DNA from: Ralstonia insidiosa
Lineage (GTDB): Bacteria > Pseudomonadota > Gammaproteobacteria > Burkholderiales > Burkholderiaceae
Assembly: GCF_008801405.1 (NCBI RefSeq)
Contig: NZ_VZPV01000001.1
Span: 2,542,001-2,606,000 of the forward strand
Length of the DNA: 64,000 nt
Direction: 5' to 3'
Each line of letters opens with the position of its first letter. The first letter of the stretch is position 1. The position numbers and the translations under genes are program-made. Shown here piece by piece: positions 26,325 to 35,463 of the stretch. The notes beneath the pieces were generated by a model. The model ran no database searches, was not told where the DNA came from, and worked only from the letters and a program-made list of their open reading frames with translations.

Positions 26325-27488
26325 TCAGACTGAAGCGTTGCGGGGCTTAACGATCCAGCGACCGCCCTCTTCTACAAGCTGGCGATCGTAGGCGAATTCC
26401 TCCAGATCTTCCGGATGGCCCGGCAGCGACTGGATGACGATTTCACCGGCGGCGCGCAGGGCGGCAATCGCCTCACGCAGCTTGGCATCACCCGACCACG
26501 GGGCGTGGATGGCGGCAGCACGCGCCTCCACCGGAGAAATGCCAGCGACCTCACGCAGATCCAGCGAAAAGCCGGTCGCCGGGCGGGCGCGACCGAAGGC
26601 CTCGCCGACCTTGTCGTAACGACCACCTCGCGCCACCGCATTGGGCACGCCAGCCACGTAGGCCGTGAACATCACACCGCTGTGGTAGTGGTAGCCACGC
26701 AAATCGGCCAGGTCGATGTTGACCGCGGCACCTCCAGCGCGCTCGGCCAGCGTGGAGAGATCATCCAGAGCGCGACCGATGGCGGGCAGCGCCGGCAGTT
26801 GCGCACGGGCACGAGCGAGCACATCGACACCACCGTACAGCGACGGCAGCAGGTTGATCGCATCGCGCTGAGCTGCGGGCAGGTCGGCCGTCAACGCCCG
26901 CAGCGCTGGGACGTCCTTGGACGCCAATGCGGTGAACAGTTCATCCTGCACGCTCAGCGCGACCGGCGCCTGCTCCAGCAGAGCTGCCAACACGCCAACA
27001 TGGCACAGGTCGAGGCGCACATCTGCCAAGCCTGCCGCCGACAACGCCGCGAGCATGAGTTCCTGGATCTCCAGATCGGCTTCCAGACCGGCGTGGCCGT
27101 AGATTTCGGCACCAATCTGCAACGGCTCACGCGTGACGTGAAAGCCACTTGGACGCGTGTGCAATACCGAGCCGGCATAGCACAGGCGCGTCACCCCGGA
27201 GCGATTCAGCAGGTGGGCATCAATGCGGGCGACTTGGGGCGTGATGTCGGCACGCAGGCCGATGGTCCGGCCGGAGAGCTGATCGACCAGCTTGAAGGTC
27301 TTCAGATCCAGGTCATGGCCGGTGCCGGAGAGCAGCGACTCGATGTATTCCAGCATCGGCGGCATGACCAGTTCGTAGCCGTAGGTGCGGAACAGGTCGA
27401 GCATGCGGCGGCGCAGCTCTTCAATCTTGCGCGCCTCGGAAGGCAGCACGTCGGCAATGGATTCAGGCAGCAGCCAATTCGTCGGCAT
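26325..27488 (-). CDS. hisZ: ATP phosphoribosyltransferase regulatory subunit HisZ
   Basis: 387 residues, class II aminoacyl-tRNA-synthetase fold like HisS but lacking the anticodon-binding domain. Motifs include MPPMLEYIESLL, FKLVDQLSGRTIGLRADITPQVARI and the degenerate motif 3 region GGRYDKVGEAFGRARPATGFSLDL. HisZ binds the short form of HisG to make the active, histidine-sensitive first enzyme of histidine synthesis. hisG is not in the window. The true hisS is at 35.5 kb, so this is not a second histidyl-tRNA synthetase. Confidence 0.95.
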   Translation of the reverse strand: MPTNWLLPESIADVLPSEARKIEELRRRMLDLFRTYGYELVMPPMLEYIESLLSGTGHDLDLKTFKLVDQLSGRTIGLRADITPQVARIDAHLLNRSGVTRLCYAGSVLHTRPSGFHVTREPLQIGAEIYGHAGLEADLEIQELMLAALSAAGLADVRLDLCHVGVLAALLEQAPVALSVQDELFTALASKDVPALRALTADLPAAQRDAINLLPSLYGGVDVLARARAQLPALPAIGRALDDLSTLAERAGGAAVNIDLADLRGYHYHSGVMFTAYVAGVPNAVARGGRYDKVGEAFGRARPATGFSLDLREVAGISPVEARAAAIHAPWSGDAKLREAIAALRAAGEIVIQSLPGHPEDLEEFAYDRQLVEEGGRWIVKPRNASV

Positions 27489-27545
27489 GGCAGTCTCGGT
27501 CGGAAGTCTCAGTACAGCGGAATTTCAGGAAGCGCGAAAAGCGGT

Positions 27546-27746
27546 TCAGTGATGCAGCAGGCGCAACAGGATCAGCCCCACCGCCATTGACACCAGCCCG
27601 ATCACACGCAGCTTCTCGTCGGGTAGCTCGGTCATCGCCTGGAAGGCACGGCGCCAGGCCTGCGGCGCGACAAACGGCAGGATGCCCTCGAACACGAGCA
27701 CCAGCGCGCACGCGGCCAGCAAAACGGTGGGGAGTGACTCTTCCAT
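27546..27746 (-). CDS. DUF2065 family small membrane protein
   Basis: 66 residues from ATG 27746 (a longer start at 27770 is possible). Two hydrophobic segments (about 6-26 and 46-64) flank the polar stretch APQAWRRAFQAMTELPDEKLR. This matches the DUF2065 (YjeT) family, found next to hflC/hflK in many proteobacteria. Function unknown; the position suggests a link to the HflKC membrane complex. A terminator lies between hflC and this gene. Confidence 0.85.
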   Translation of the reverse strand: MEESLPTVLLAACALVLVFEGILPFVAPQAWRRAFQAMTELPDEKLRVIGLVSMAVGLILLRLLHH

Positions 27747-27765
27747 GGGATGCAGGTGGCGAACG

Positions 27766-27790
27766 AACAAAACCCCGGCAAGCCGGGGTC
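27766..27790 (-). terminator. Intrinsic terminator after hflC
   Basis: CCCCGGC-AA-GCCGGGG (27773-27788) gives a tight hairpin, followed on the minus strand by TTTTGTTCG. It separates the hfq-hfl unit from the DUF2065-hisZ-purA genes. Confidence 0.75.
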
Positions 27791-27824
27791 TGTCCGCCGC
27801 AAATACGATCAGCGACGCATTGTA

Positions 27825-28742
27825 CTAGCGATGTCGCCCCGACTGGGCAGCCGCTGGTGCTGCCGCCGAACCACCGCCGTTCGGGCTGCGCATGAACTTG
27901 AAGAAATCGCTGTTCGGCTGCAGGACCATCACGTCCTTACGATCGCGGAACGACGCGCGGTAGGCTTCCATACTGCGCCAGAACGCGGCGAACTGCGGAT
28001 CGCGTCCAAACGCATCGGCGTAGATATCTGCGGCGCGGGCATCGCCCTCACCCTTGATCTTCTGCGCATCGCGGTAGGCATCGGCCAGCACGACTTCACG
28101 TTGACGATCGGCATCGGCGCGGATCTTTTCACCCTCGGCGGCACCGGTCGAACGTAGCTCGTTGGCCACACGCTTGCGCTCGGCTTCCATGCGGCGGTAG
28201 ACCGACTCCGTCACGCTGGCCAGCAGGTCCACGCGCTTCAGGCGCACGTCGATGATGTCCACGCCCACCGACTTGCCGTACTCCTGCACACCCTTGAGGA
28301 TGCTCTGCATCGCGGCTTCGCGATCCGTGGAAACCACGTCGGAGACGGTACGGCGCGCAAACTCATCGCGGGCGATGGAGTTGATCTTCTGCGTCATGCT
28401 GTCCTGTGCGAGGCGGTTGTCGCCCTTGAAGCTCACATAGAACAAGCGCGGATCAGCAATCTTCCACTTCACGAACCAGTCGACCAGCAGGTTTTTCTTC
28501 TCTGCTGTGATGAAGCGGTCAGCACCGGCCACATCAATGGTCTGCAGGCGCTTGTCCATGAACACGACGTTCTGCAGCGGCGGCGGCAGCTTGAAGTGCA
28601 GCCCCGGCTCCTTGATGACTTGCTTGATCTCACCAAAAGCGAACACCACGGCGTACTGCCGCTGGTCCACCACGAACACCACCGACGAGAACACCGCCAG
28701 GGCAATTACCAGCGCCACGAGGGCGGAAATCAGACGATTCAT
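27825..28742 (-). CDS. hflC: Protease modulator HflC
   Basis: 305 residues. One N-terminal membrane anchor (about 4-24) is followed by the SPFH/band-7 domain (VVDQRQYAVVFAFGEIKQVIKEPG) and a coiled coil rich in Glu, Arg and Ala (about 190-260). HflC forms a large periplasmic cage with HflK around the FtsH protease and modulates its membrane substrates. It is 11 bp after hflK. The tail ending GRHR is disordered-like. Confidence 0.95.
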   Translation of the reverse strand: MNRLISALVALVIALAVFSSVVFVVDQRQYAVVFAFGEIKQVIKEPGLHFKLPPPLQNVVFMDKRLQTIDVAGADRFITAEKKNLLVDWFVKWKIADPRLFYVSFKGDNRLAQDSMTQKINSIARDEFARRTVSDVVSTDREAAMQSILKGVQEYGKSVGVDIIDVRLKRVDLLASVTESVYRRMEAERKRVANELRSTGAAEGEKIRADADRQREVVLADAYRDAQKIKGEGDARAADIYADAFGRDPQFAAFWRSMEAYRASFRDRKDVMVLQPNSDFFKFMRSPNGGGSAAAPAAAQSGRHR

Positions 28743-28753
28743 ATGCCCTCCTC

Positions 28754-30133
28754 TTAGCGGGAATCGCGATCGCGGTTACGCAGCGCCTCGCGCGAGCGCG
28801 AGTCTGCGTCACTCATCGACGACGGGTTGGAGGGCGTGGGCACGCCTTGCGCCGAACCGCTGTCCTGCGGCGAAGCGCCGGGAGCTGTTGCTGGGCGAGA
28901 AGCATCGCCCTGCGTCTGCGCGATCAGCTTGTCCAGCGGCAGGTACAGCAGATTGCCGTTGCCATTTTGGTCGACCAGCACCTTGTTTGCGTTGGCGTAG
29001 ATGTCCTGCATGGTCTCCAGATAGATACGGTCACGTGTGACCTGCGGTGCTTTCGCGTACTCGCGCTGCACAGAGGCAAAGCGAGCCGCATCACCTTCCG
29101 CACGTGCCGTGACACGCGCCTTGTAGCCCTGCGCTTCTTCCATCAGGCGGGCAGCCGTACCCTTGGCACGCGGCACCACGTCGTTGGCATAGGCCTGACC
29201 TTCGGAGATCGCGCGTTCGCGGTCTTGGCCTGCCTTGGTCACGTCATCGAACGCGGCCTGCACCTGCTCGGGCGGCTGCACGCTCTGCACGTTGACGCTG
29301 AGGATGCGGATACCGGTGTTGTAGGCCGCAAGGATGCGCTGAATCGACTCTGCCAAGTTGCGGCCGACGGCGTCGCGCCCTTCGTAAAGCACGGAATCCA
29401 TCTTGTTGCGGCCGACAATCTCACGCACAGAGGTTTCGGCGGCCTGCGTGACGAGCTCTTCATCGCCGCCACGATCCGTGCGGTTGAAGAAGAGATACTT
29501 GACCGGATCCTCAATGTTGTATTGGACCGAGAAGCGCACGTCGACGATGTTCTCGTCCTGCGTGAGCATCGACGAATCCTTCAGGTTCGTGTCTTTGATC
29601 TGCGTGGTGCGGCCGATTTCCAGCGTACGCACGCCCGACAGGTTGACGATCTCGTGCGATTGGATCGGATACGGCAAGCGCCAGTTGATACCCGGCGTGG
29701 CCAAATACTTGAAGCGGCCAAATTGCAGGATCACACCGGTCTGGCCTTCCTGAATGATGAAGAAGCCGCTGGCCAGCCACAGCCCCACCAGCACCGCCAG
29801 CAGTACACCAACGCCAAGGCCGGAACCACCGCGACCACCACTGGGGCGCAGCGGCGTCGGGCCACCATTACCGCCATCGCCACCTTCCTTGCGGCCGAAC
29901 AGGTTGTTCAGGCGGCGGTTGAAGTCGCGCCACAACTCGTCGAGGTCGGGCGGACCATCCTGGGGCGGCTTGCTTTGGCGCTTCGGCTCATCCTTGTTTT
30001 CGCGCTCGGCATTGTCGTCGCCGCGACCCCAGCGTGGATCGTTCAGTGAAAGCAGCACGCGCAAGCGGTGCCACATGCCCAGCACTGGACGGGGCGAGGC
30101 TATGGAAGAAGACTGGGTCGAAATCTCGGGCAT
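28754..30133 (-). CDS. hflK: FtsH protease activity modulator HflK
   Basis: 459 residues. A Gly/Asp-rich cytoplasmic N-terminus (RWGRGDDN, DELWRDFNRRLNNLFG) precedes one TM helix (about 108-128). The SPFH domain (FIIQEGQTGVILQFGRFKYLATPG) and coiled coil follow, with a polar Ser/Pro-rich tail. ATG 30076 (MWHRLRVLLSLNDPRWG) is an alternative start that looks closer to the family. It is the partner of HflC and lies 56 bp after hflX. Confidence 0.93.
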   Translation of the reverse strand: MPEISTQSSSIASPRPVLGMWHRLRVLLSLNDPRWGRGDDNAERENKDEPKRQSKPPQDGPPDLDELWRDFNRRLNNLFGRKEGGDGGNGGPTPLRPSGGRGGSGLGVGVLLAVLVGLWLASGFFIIQEGQTGVILQFGRFKYLATPGINWRLPYPIQSHEIVNLSGVRTLEIGRTTQIKDTNLKDSSMLTQDENIVDVRFSVQYNIEDPVKYLFFNRTDRGGDEELVTQAAETSVREIVGRNKMDSVLYEGRDAVGRNLAESIQRILAAYNTGIRILSVNVQSVQPPEQVQAAFDDVTKAGQDRERAISEGQAYANDVVPRAKGTAARLMEEAQGYKARVTARAEGDAARFASVQREYAKAPQVTRDRIYLETMQDIYANANKVLVDQNGNGNLLYLPLDKLIAQTQGDASRPATAPGASPQDSGSAQGVPTPSNPSSMSDADSRSREALRNRDRDSR

Positions 30134-30189
30134 GAGCGGTTGGGCTTGTCCTGATTGTCTGACTGCAAAAGAAGTAACGGGTGATTCTA

Positions 30190-31443
30190 TCAGCCCGCTT
30201 CGTCACCTTCGGCGGAAGAGCCGCCACCAAGCAGGTTCTGCGACAGTTCGTCACGTTGCGCAGGGAGGTGATCCCGACGGGTATCGAAGCGCGGATCGAA
30301 GTCACCACCATGCGACGCCGGGTTCTCGCGCAGGCGAATTGCCGTTTCCACCAGCGCTTCACGTAGCAGATCCAGCCCCGCGCCCTCGATGGCGGACACG
30401 AACACGCGCCGCACGGCACCGTTTTCGTCTCGCTCGATACGCGGGCCTTGAGCACGCAACTCCTCAGCCGCGTCGATCTTGTTCATCACCAGAATCTGCG
30501 GAATGCCACTGGCGTCGATCTCATCGAGCACACGGTCCACCTGCTCCATCTGCTCGTGCTTGACCGTACTGGCGGCATCCACCACGTGCAGCAGCACGTC
30601 CGCGTGCACGGTTTCTTCCAACGTGGCGCGGAAGGCCGCCACCAGCTGCGTCGGCAGATCACGGATAAAACCGACCGTGTCGGACAGCACGACGTTGCCC
30701 AAACCTTCCAAGTACAGACGGCGGGAGGTGGTGTCCAGGGTGGCGAACAACTGGTTGGCCGCGTAGGTGCGCGCCTTGGTCAACGAGTTGAACAGGGTCG
30801 ACTTGCCGGCGTTGGTATAACCGACCAGCGAGACGGAAAATGCATCGTTGCGGCTGCGCGAACGGCGTTGCGTATCGTGCTGGCGCTGCAGCTTATCCAA
30901 CTCGGACGACAGGCGCTTGGCGCGCTCATCCAGCATCCGGCGGTCCAACTCAAGCTGGCGCTCACCCGGGCCGCCACGCAGGCCGACCCCGCCCTTCTGA
31001 CGCTCCAAGTGGCTCCATGCCCGCACCAGACGTGCCGCTTGGTAGCGCACGCTTGCAAGTTCCACCTGCACCTTGCCGACGTGGCTCTGCGCACGCTGGC
31101 TGAAGATGTCGAGGATGAGGCCTGTCCGGTCCACCACGTGGCGACCGAAAAAGCGCTCGAGGTTACGTTGCTGCGCGGGGCTCAGCGCGTGGTTGAAGAT
31201 GACGATCTCGGCGTCCTCCTCATCCGCGGCGATCTTCACCTCCTCAGCCTTGCCCGAGCCGATGAACAGCGATGCGTCGGGCCGGGAACGTTTGCCGGTG
31301 ACAGCGCGCACGGGGTTGGAGCCTGCCGTGGAAGCCAGCAATGCCAGTTCACTCAGGCTTTCCTGAAAATCGTGTTTGCCGAAATCGACCGCAACCAAAA
31401 TAGCGCGCGTCGGCTCCGAGCTGGAGGTGGGATGGGATGCCAA
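30190..31443 (-). CDS. hflX: GTPase HflX
   Basis: 417 residues. The best start is a TTG (31443) giving MASHPTSSSEP; no ATG fits. Order: HflX N-terminal domain, helical linker with GGVGLRGGPGERQLELDRR, then the TRAFAC GTPase domain with G1 GYTNAGKST, G3 DTVGF and G4 MNKID. It is a ribosome-splitting, heat-stress GTPase that binds 50S subunits. It is 75 bp after hfq, the conserved hfq-hflX-hflK-hflC order. The C-terminal tail is acidic. Confidence 0.94.
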   Translation of the reverse strand: MASHPTSSSEPTRAILVAVDFGKHDFQESLSELALLASTAGSNPVRAVTGKRSRPDASLFIGSGKAEEVKIAADEEDAEIVIFNHALSPAQQRNLERFFGRHVVDRTGLILDIFSQRAQSHVGKVQVELASVRYQAARLVRAWSHLERQKGGVGLRGGPGERQLELDRRMLDERAKRLSSELDKLQRQHDTQRRSRSRNDAFSVSLVGYTNAGKSTLFNSLTKARTYAANQLFATLDTTSRRLYLEGLGNVVLSDTVGFIRDLPTQLVAAFRATLEETVHADVLLHVVDAASTVKHEQMEQVDRVLDEIDASGIPQILVMNKIDAAEELRAQGPRIERDENGAVRRVFVSAIEGAGLDLLREALVETAIRLRENPASHGGDFDPRFDTRRDHLPAQRDELSQNLLGGGSSAEGDEAG

Positions 31444-31518
31444 GCGGGGGAAATAAAGAAGGGGGAAACCGAGGTGGGTGCGTCCCGCCGCGCAGAGGGC
31501 GGCGGGAGCGAGGCAGGA

Positions 31519-31758
31519 TTAGGCGTCGGACGCTTCGTCCACGCGGAAATTCACGGCACGGGCCGGCACCACGGTGGAGATTGCGTGCTTGTACACCATC
31601 TGCGTCACGGTGTTGCGCAGGAGCACGACATACTGGTCGAACGACTCGATATTGCCTTGCAGCTTGATACCGTTGACGAGGTAGATCGACACCGGCACAT
31701 GCTCCTTACGCAGCGCATTCAGAAACGGGTCTTGTAGCAATTGCCCTTTGTTGCTCAT
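31519..31758 (-). CDS. hfq: RNA chaperone Hfq
   Basis: 79 residues: Sm1 motif (PVSIYLVNGIKLQGNIESFDQ) and Sm2 motif YKHAIST (57-63), QDPFLNALR near the N-terminus, and a short C-terminal tail ending DEASDA. A GGAGTG ribosome site precedes the ATG. The hexameric ring binds sRNAs and mRNAs and controls translation of rpoS among others; rpoS is also in this window, at 45-46 kb. It heads the hfl group after der. Confidence 0.97.
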   Translation of the reverse strand: MSNKGQLLQDPFLNALRKEHVPVSIYLVNGIKLQGNIESFDQYVVLLRNTVTQMVYKHAISTVVPARAVNFRVDEASDA

Positions 31759-32048
31759 GGCACACTCCAGATTTATAGGTTTAGTGATGGGTTATGGGGC
31801 TGGGAAGCCCGGGTTCAAGCAGGCGACGCAAAAAAAGTTCGTCAAAAGAGTCCGCCAGGTGAATCTAAACGACACCAATGGCGCACGAGGCGCCATGTTT
31901 CGTGAATTTAGCCTTAGAAATCAGGGAAAGCAAACGGAAAACTGCGCTGACTTCGCCATACGAAATGGCTAGCTCAGCCTTCTGATGATCCCCCATTCGA
32001 ATGCCCCCGGCGCGCCCCGCCCTCATTCGAGCGCGGCTTGGCACGCGC
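31759..32048. other. Gap between der and hfq
   Basis: 290 bp, more AT-rich than its surroundings around 31800-31980. It probably holds the hfq promoter(s). A small open frame on the plus strand lacks a ribosome site. No clear consensus promoter or sRNA could be assigned. Confidence 0.4.
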
Positions 32049-33392
32049 TCACTCGTTGGATTGGGCGTACGGGTTTTTGTTCGTACGAAATTCGATTCGC
32101 AGCGGGGTGCCCTTCAGTTGGAAGGCCTCGCGGAAACGCCCTTCCAGGAAGCGGCGGTAAGTGTCGGGAATATTCGACAGTGCATTGCCGTGGATCACGA
32201 CAATCGGCGGGTTGGAACCGCCCTGGTGGGCATAGCGCAGCTTCGGACGCGAGACCCCCGCGCGACGCGGTTGCTGGAATTCCACCGCCTCCTGCAACAC
32301 GCGGGTGAGCTTGGGCGTCGGCAGCTTGACCATGGCAGCAGCGTACGCAGCATCCACCGATTTCAGCAGCGCGCCGATACCAGTCTTTTCCTTGGCCGAG
32401 ACGTAGTGCACGTTCGCGAACGACAGGAACTGCAGCTTGCGCTCCAGATCATGTTTGATACGGTCACGCGCATGGCCCGTCAGCCCATCCCACTTGTTCA
32501 CGCCAACCACCAGCGCACGGCCCGATTCGACGATAAAGCCGGCGATATGTGCGTCCTGGTCGGAAATATCCTGCTGCGCATCGAGCAGCAGCACCACCAC
32601 GTTGGCATCTGCAATCGACTGCAGCGTCTTGACCACTGAGAATTTCTCGATCGCCTCGAACACCTTGCCGCGCTTGCGCAGGCCAGCCGTGTCGATGAGC
32701 GTGTACGGCTTGCCGTTGCGTTCGAAATCCACATAGATGGAGTCGCGCGTGGTGCCCGGCATGTCGAACGCAATCACGCGCTCCTCGCCAATCAGCGCGT
32801 TCACCAGCGTCGACTTGCCCACGTTTGGGCGACCAACGATGGCAATCCGCGTGCCGTGGCTGTGCGCATCGGCTGCCTCGGCAAGCTCCGGACGCTCGGC
32901 AAACGCAAGGTCAAGTGCTTCCGCCACCAAGTCGTTGACGCCATCGCCATGCGCAGCCGAAATGGCCGCCGGATCGCCCAATCCGAGCTCGTAGAAATCG
33001 GAGGCGACTGCCGTGTACCGCATGCCCTCGGCCTTGTTGACGGCTAGGAGGATGCGACGCCCGGTCTTGCGCAAATAGTCGGCAATCACGCGATCCTGCG
33101 GTGCCAGCCCCAGGCGGCCATCGACGATGAAGATGACCACGTCGGCCTCGACCACGGCCTGGCGCGTCTGCTTGGCCATCTCGGCGACGATGCCCTCTTT
33201 GGCGACGGGCTCGAAGCCACCGGTATCGATCGCGATGAACGGGCGTTCGCCGATGCGACCCTCGCCGTAGTGGCGGTCGCGGGTCAGGCCGGGGATGTCC
33301 GCGACCAGCGCGTCGCGCGAGCGCGTCAGACGGTTGAACAGGGTCGATTTGCCGACATTCGGCCGCCCCACAAGGGCAATGACTGGTTTCAT
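32049..33392 (-). CDS. der: Ribosome biogenesis GTPase Der (EngA)
   Basis: 447 residues from ATG 33392. Two tandem GTPase domains each have GRPNVGKST (about 9-17 and 187-195), with DTGG and DTAG switch II motifs. G4 is NKWD in domain 2 but NKAE in domain 1, a departure from NKxD that I believe is common in betaproteobacteria. A KH-like C-terminal domain follows. Essential for 50S assembly. bamB lies upstream at 194 bp, with two strong hairpins in the gap. Confidence 0.95.
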   Translation of the reverse strand: MKPVIALVGRPNVGKSTLFNRLTRSRDALVADIPGLTRDRHYGEGRIGERPFIAIDTGGFEPVAKEGIVAEMAKQTRQAVVEADVVIFIVDGRLGLAPQDRVIADYLRKTGRRILLAVNKAEGMRYTAVASDFYELGLGDPAAISAAHGDGVNDLVAEALDLAFAERPELAEAADAHSHGTRIAIVGRPNVGKSTLVNALIGEERVIAFDMPGTTRDSIYVDFERNGKPYTLIDTAGLRKRGKVFEAIEKFSVVKTLQSIADANVVVLLLDAQQDISDQDAHIAGFIVESGRALVVGVNKWDGLTGHARDRIKHDLERKLQFLSFANVHYVSAKEKTGIGALLKSVDAAYAAAMVKLPTPKLTRVLQEAVEFQQPRRAGVSRPKLRYAHQGGSNPPIVVIHGNALSNIPDTYRRFLEGRFREAFQLKGTPLRIEFRTNKNPYAQSNE

Positions 33393-33483
33393 GCTTGTGT
33401 ACCGTGCGCGAATGGCGTCACGGCAAATTCCGGTTGTTGCAACTGCGGTTGGCACCCGCACGGCCTACCGAACAGATGCAAGA

Positions 33484-33504
33484 CGCCCGCGGGATACGCG
33501 GGCG
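33484..33504. repeat. GC hairpin between bamB and der (1)
   Basis: CGCCCGCG-GGATA-CGCGGGCG is a perfect 8-bp inverted repeat with no T run on either side. It could serve as an mRNA-processing or stabilising structure. Confidence 0.5.
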
Positions 33505-33550
33505 CAGGTTCAAGGCGCCGGCAACTGCCAGCCGCCCCGAGTGATTCGTT

Positions 33551-33582
33551 TGCCGTCGCGGCGTTATCTGCACGCGACGGCA
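33551..33582 (-). repeat. GC hairpin just after bamB (2)
   Basis: TGCCGTCGCG-12 nt-CGCGACGGCA is a perfect 10-bp inverted repeat five bases past the bamB stop. On the minus strand AAACGAAT follows, so it lacks the U tract of an intrinsic terminator. It may protect bamB mRNA ends or cause a pause. Confidence 0.55.
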
Positions 33583-33586
33583 GGTG

Positions 33587-34753
33587 TTACTTCGGCAAGT
33601 AACCGTAGACGCCACCGCCGCGCGTCTGCACGACGAGCGTCTGGCCGACCACCACCGGTGCCGCGCTGATGGCGCTGCCGTCCAGCTTCACGCGGGCGAC
33701 AAACTTGCCGCTGTCGCTCGCCAGGAAGTGCAGCCAGCCCTCGAAATCGCCGACGATGACCGCATGGCCAAATGCCAGCGGCGCACCCAGATCACGCCAC
33801 AGCAGCGCGTCGTTCTTCCACAGGTCTGCGCCATTCTGGGCATTGAAGCCGTAGACGATCGACTTCTCATCCGCCGCGAACAGCGAACCGCCGTCCTGCG
33901 TCACGCCGGTCGGCGAGGAGAAATCGCGGCCCCAGCGCGGAGCACCCGTGCTGACATCGAAGCACGCCACACGACCCTGGAAGCTGGCCGCGCACACTTG
34001 CTGACCATCGATCGACGGTGAACCAGTCACGTCGTTCAGGCGCTCAATCTCCGACACGCCACGCGGATACGATACCGCCGCTTCCCAGCGCAGCGCACCG
34101 TTGTTGGCCGCCAGCGCGCCCAGTTTGCCACCGGCAAAGCCCAGGATGACATTGTCACCGGCAAAGATCATCGGCAGGCTGCTACGCAGGTTCAGTGCCG
34201 ACGGCGAGCGTTGATAGATCCACTTGCGATCGCCATTGCTGCCATCCAAGCCAAGGATGCGGCCATCGGTCGTACGCACAATCACCAGGCCCTGGCCGAC
34301 CAGCGGAGCGGTCAGGACTTCACCGTTGACGGTGCTCTTCCACTTCTGCGCGCCCTTCTCGTCGAACGCGACGACGGTGCCCTTCTCACCAGCCACGGCC
34401 GTCAGTGTGCCGTCGCTTCCCGGGCCGGAGGTCAGATCGACATCCGCCTTGCCTTGCCACACGGTGCGGCCGGTTGCGCCATCCAGCGCCGTCACCCCGC
34501 CGTTGGCGGCCGACACGTAAACGTTGTTGCCCCAGACGAACGGCTGCATCACGTAGCGGCCGCTCTTGCCGACGCTCACGCTCCACGCCTGGCTCACGGC
34601 CAGCACCTGCTGAACGTCCTTCAGCTTGGCAGGTTCATGCTTGACCTTGCTGCTGAACAGCGAGCAACCGCCCAGAACGGCCGTCGCCGCCAGTGCCAGC
34701 ACTGCGACACGCGCTGCGCGCGCGAGACCACCCTGCTCAAGTGCGTGAATCAT
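33587..34753 (-). CDS. bamB: Outer membrane protein assembly factor BamB
   Basis: 388 residues. The N-terminus is a lipoprotein signal with lipobox LGGC (Cys at about 30), then an eight-bladed PQQ-like beta-propeller with Trp-docking repeats (VYVSAANGGVTALDGATGRTVW, LLGLDGSNGDRKW-like). BamB is anchored in the inner leaflet of the outer membrane and helps BamA fold beta-barrels. It sits between yfgM and der, the order conserved in proteobacteria. Confidence 0.95.
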   Translation of the reverse strand: MIHALEQGGLARAARVAVLALAATAVLGGCSLFSSKVKHEPAKLKDVQQVLAVSQAWSVSVGKSGRYVMQPFVWGNNVYVSAANGGVTALDGATGRTVWQGKADVDLTSGPGSDGTLTAVAGEKGTVVAFDEKGAQKWKSTVNGEVLTAPLVGQGLVIVRTTDGRILGLDGSNGDRKWIYQRSPSALNLRSSLPMIFAGDNVILGFAGGKLGALAANNGALRWEAAVSYPRGVSEIERLNDVTGSPSIDGQQVCAASFQGRVACFDVSTGAPRWGRDFSSPTGVTQDGGSLFAADEKSIVYGFNAQNGADLWKNDALLWRDLGAPLAFGHAVIVGDFEGWLHFLASDSGKFVARVKLDGSAISAAPVVVGQTLVVQTRGGGVYGYLPK

Positions 34754-34801
34754 GAAATCGAGATCCTTTTGTTATGCGTTGAGGTGCACCAACGTTGCCG
34801 A

Positions 34802-35437
34802 TCAGGCACCGCCCAGGGCATCCAGCTTGAACTGCACGATCTGGCGAGCCGAAGCGTCCGTCGGACCGAACTTCTCGAGCGCCAGCTTGTAGGCCGCACG
34901 CGCATCTTCGGTCTTGTTCTGCGCGGCAAGCAGGTCACCACGACGGTCGGCAAACAGTGCGGTAAACGCCGGCGCAACGTCGCCGGAGACTAGCGCGAGG
35001 CCCTGATCGTAGGCTTTCTCGTCGAGCAGCAGACCTGCCAGGCGCAGCTTGGCGAGCGCCTTGTATTCACCATCGCGTGCGTGATCGATGGTCCATTGCA
35101 ACTGCGCCTTCGCGCCGGCAGCATCGTTGGCCTCATACAGCGCCTTGGCTGCAGCCAGCGCGGTCATCTGCGCGTAAGCGGTTCCGCCAAACTTGTCTTC
35201 CATGTCGGTGGCGGCGCGCTTGATCTTCTCGGCGTCCTTGCCATCGACGGCCTTCTGCACCTGCTCATACAGCACGGACGCTTCGCCCGCCTGCTTGCGC
35301 TGCCAGTTCTTCCAGCCAAACCACCCAGCCACGGCCAACAGCACCACGATGGCGATCCACGTCACCACGTTGCCGTTGTCACGCCACCAGTGCTTGAGGC
35401 TCTCTAGTTGTTCCTGTTCTTCGAGATCGTAGGCCAT
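34802..35437 (-). CDS. yfgM: YfgM-like tetratricopeptide membrane protein
   Basis: 211 residues: a short cytoplasmic N-terminus (MAYDLEEQEQLESLKHWWRDNG), one TM helix (about 23-42) and a periplasmic helical TPR-like domain. This is the YfgM/DUF2133 layout. YfgM associates with SecYEG and periplasmic chaperones in E. coli. It lies between hisS (26 bp upstream) and bamB (48 bp downstream), consistent with the family's usual place and a role in outer membrane protein traffic. Confidence 0.9.
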   Translation of the reverse strand: MAYDLEEQEQLESLKHWWRDNGNVVTWIAIVVLLAVAGWFGWKNWQRKQAGEASVLYEQVQKAVDGKDAEKIKRAATDMEDKFGGTAYAQMTALAAAKALYEANDAAGAKAQLQWTIDHARDGEYKALAKLRLAGLLLDEKAYDQGLALVSGDVAPAFTALFADRRGDLLAAQNKTEDARAAYKLALEKFGPTDASARQIVQFKLDALGGA

Positions 35438-35463
35438 GCTTTGCAGAGCTTGAGGTTTTCGAG

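Noticed and set aside
26325..27488. Possible second histidyl-tRNA synthetase
   Set aside because: It lacks the anticodon-binding domain and His-specific motifs and lies next to purA, as HisZ does.
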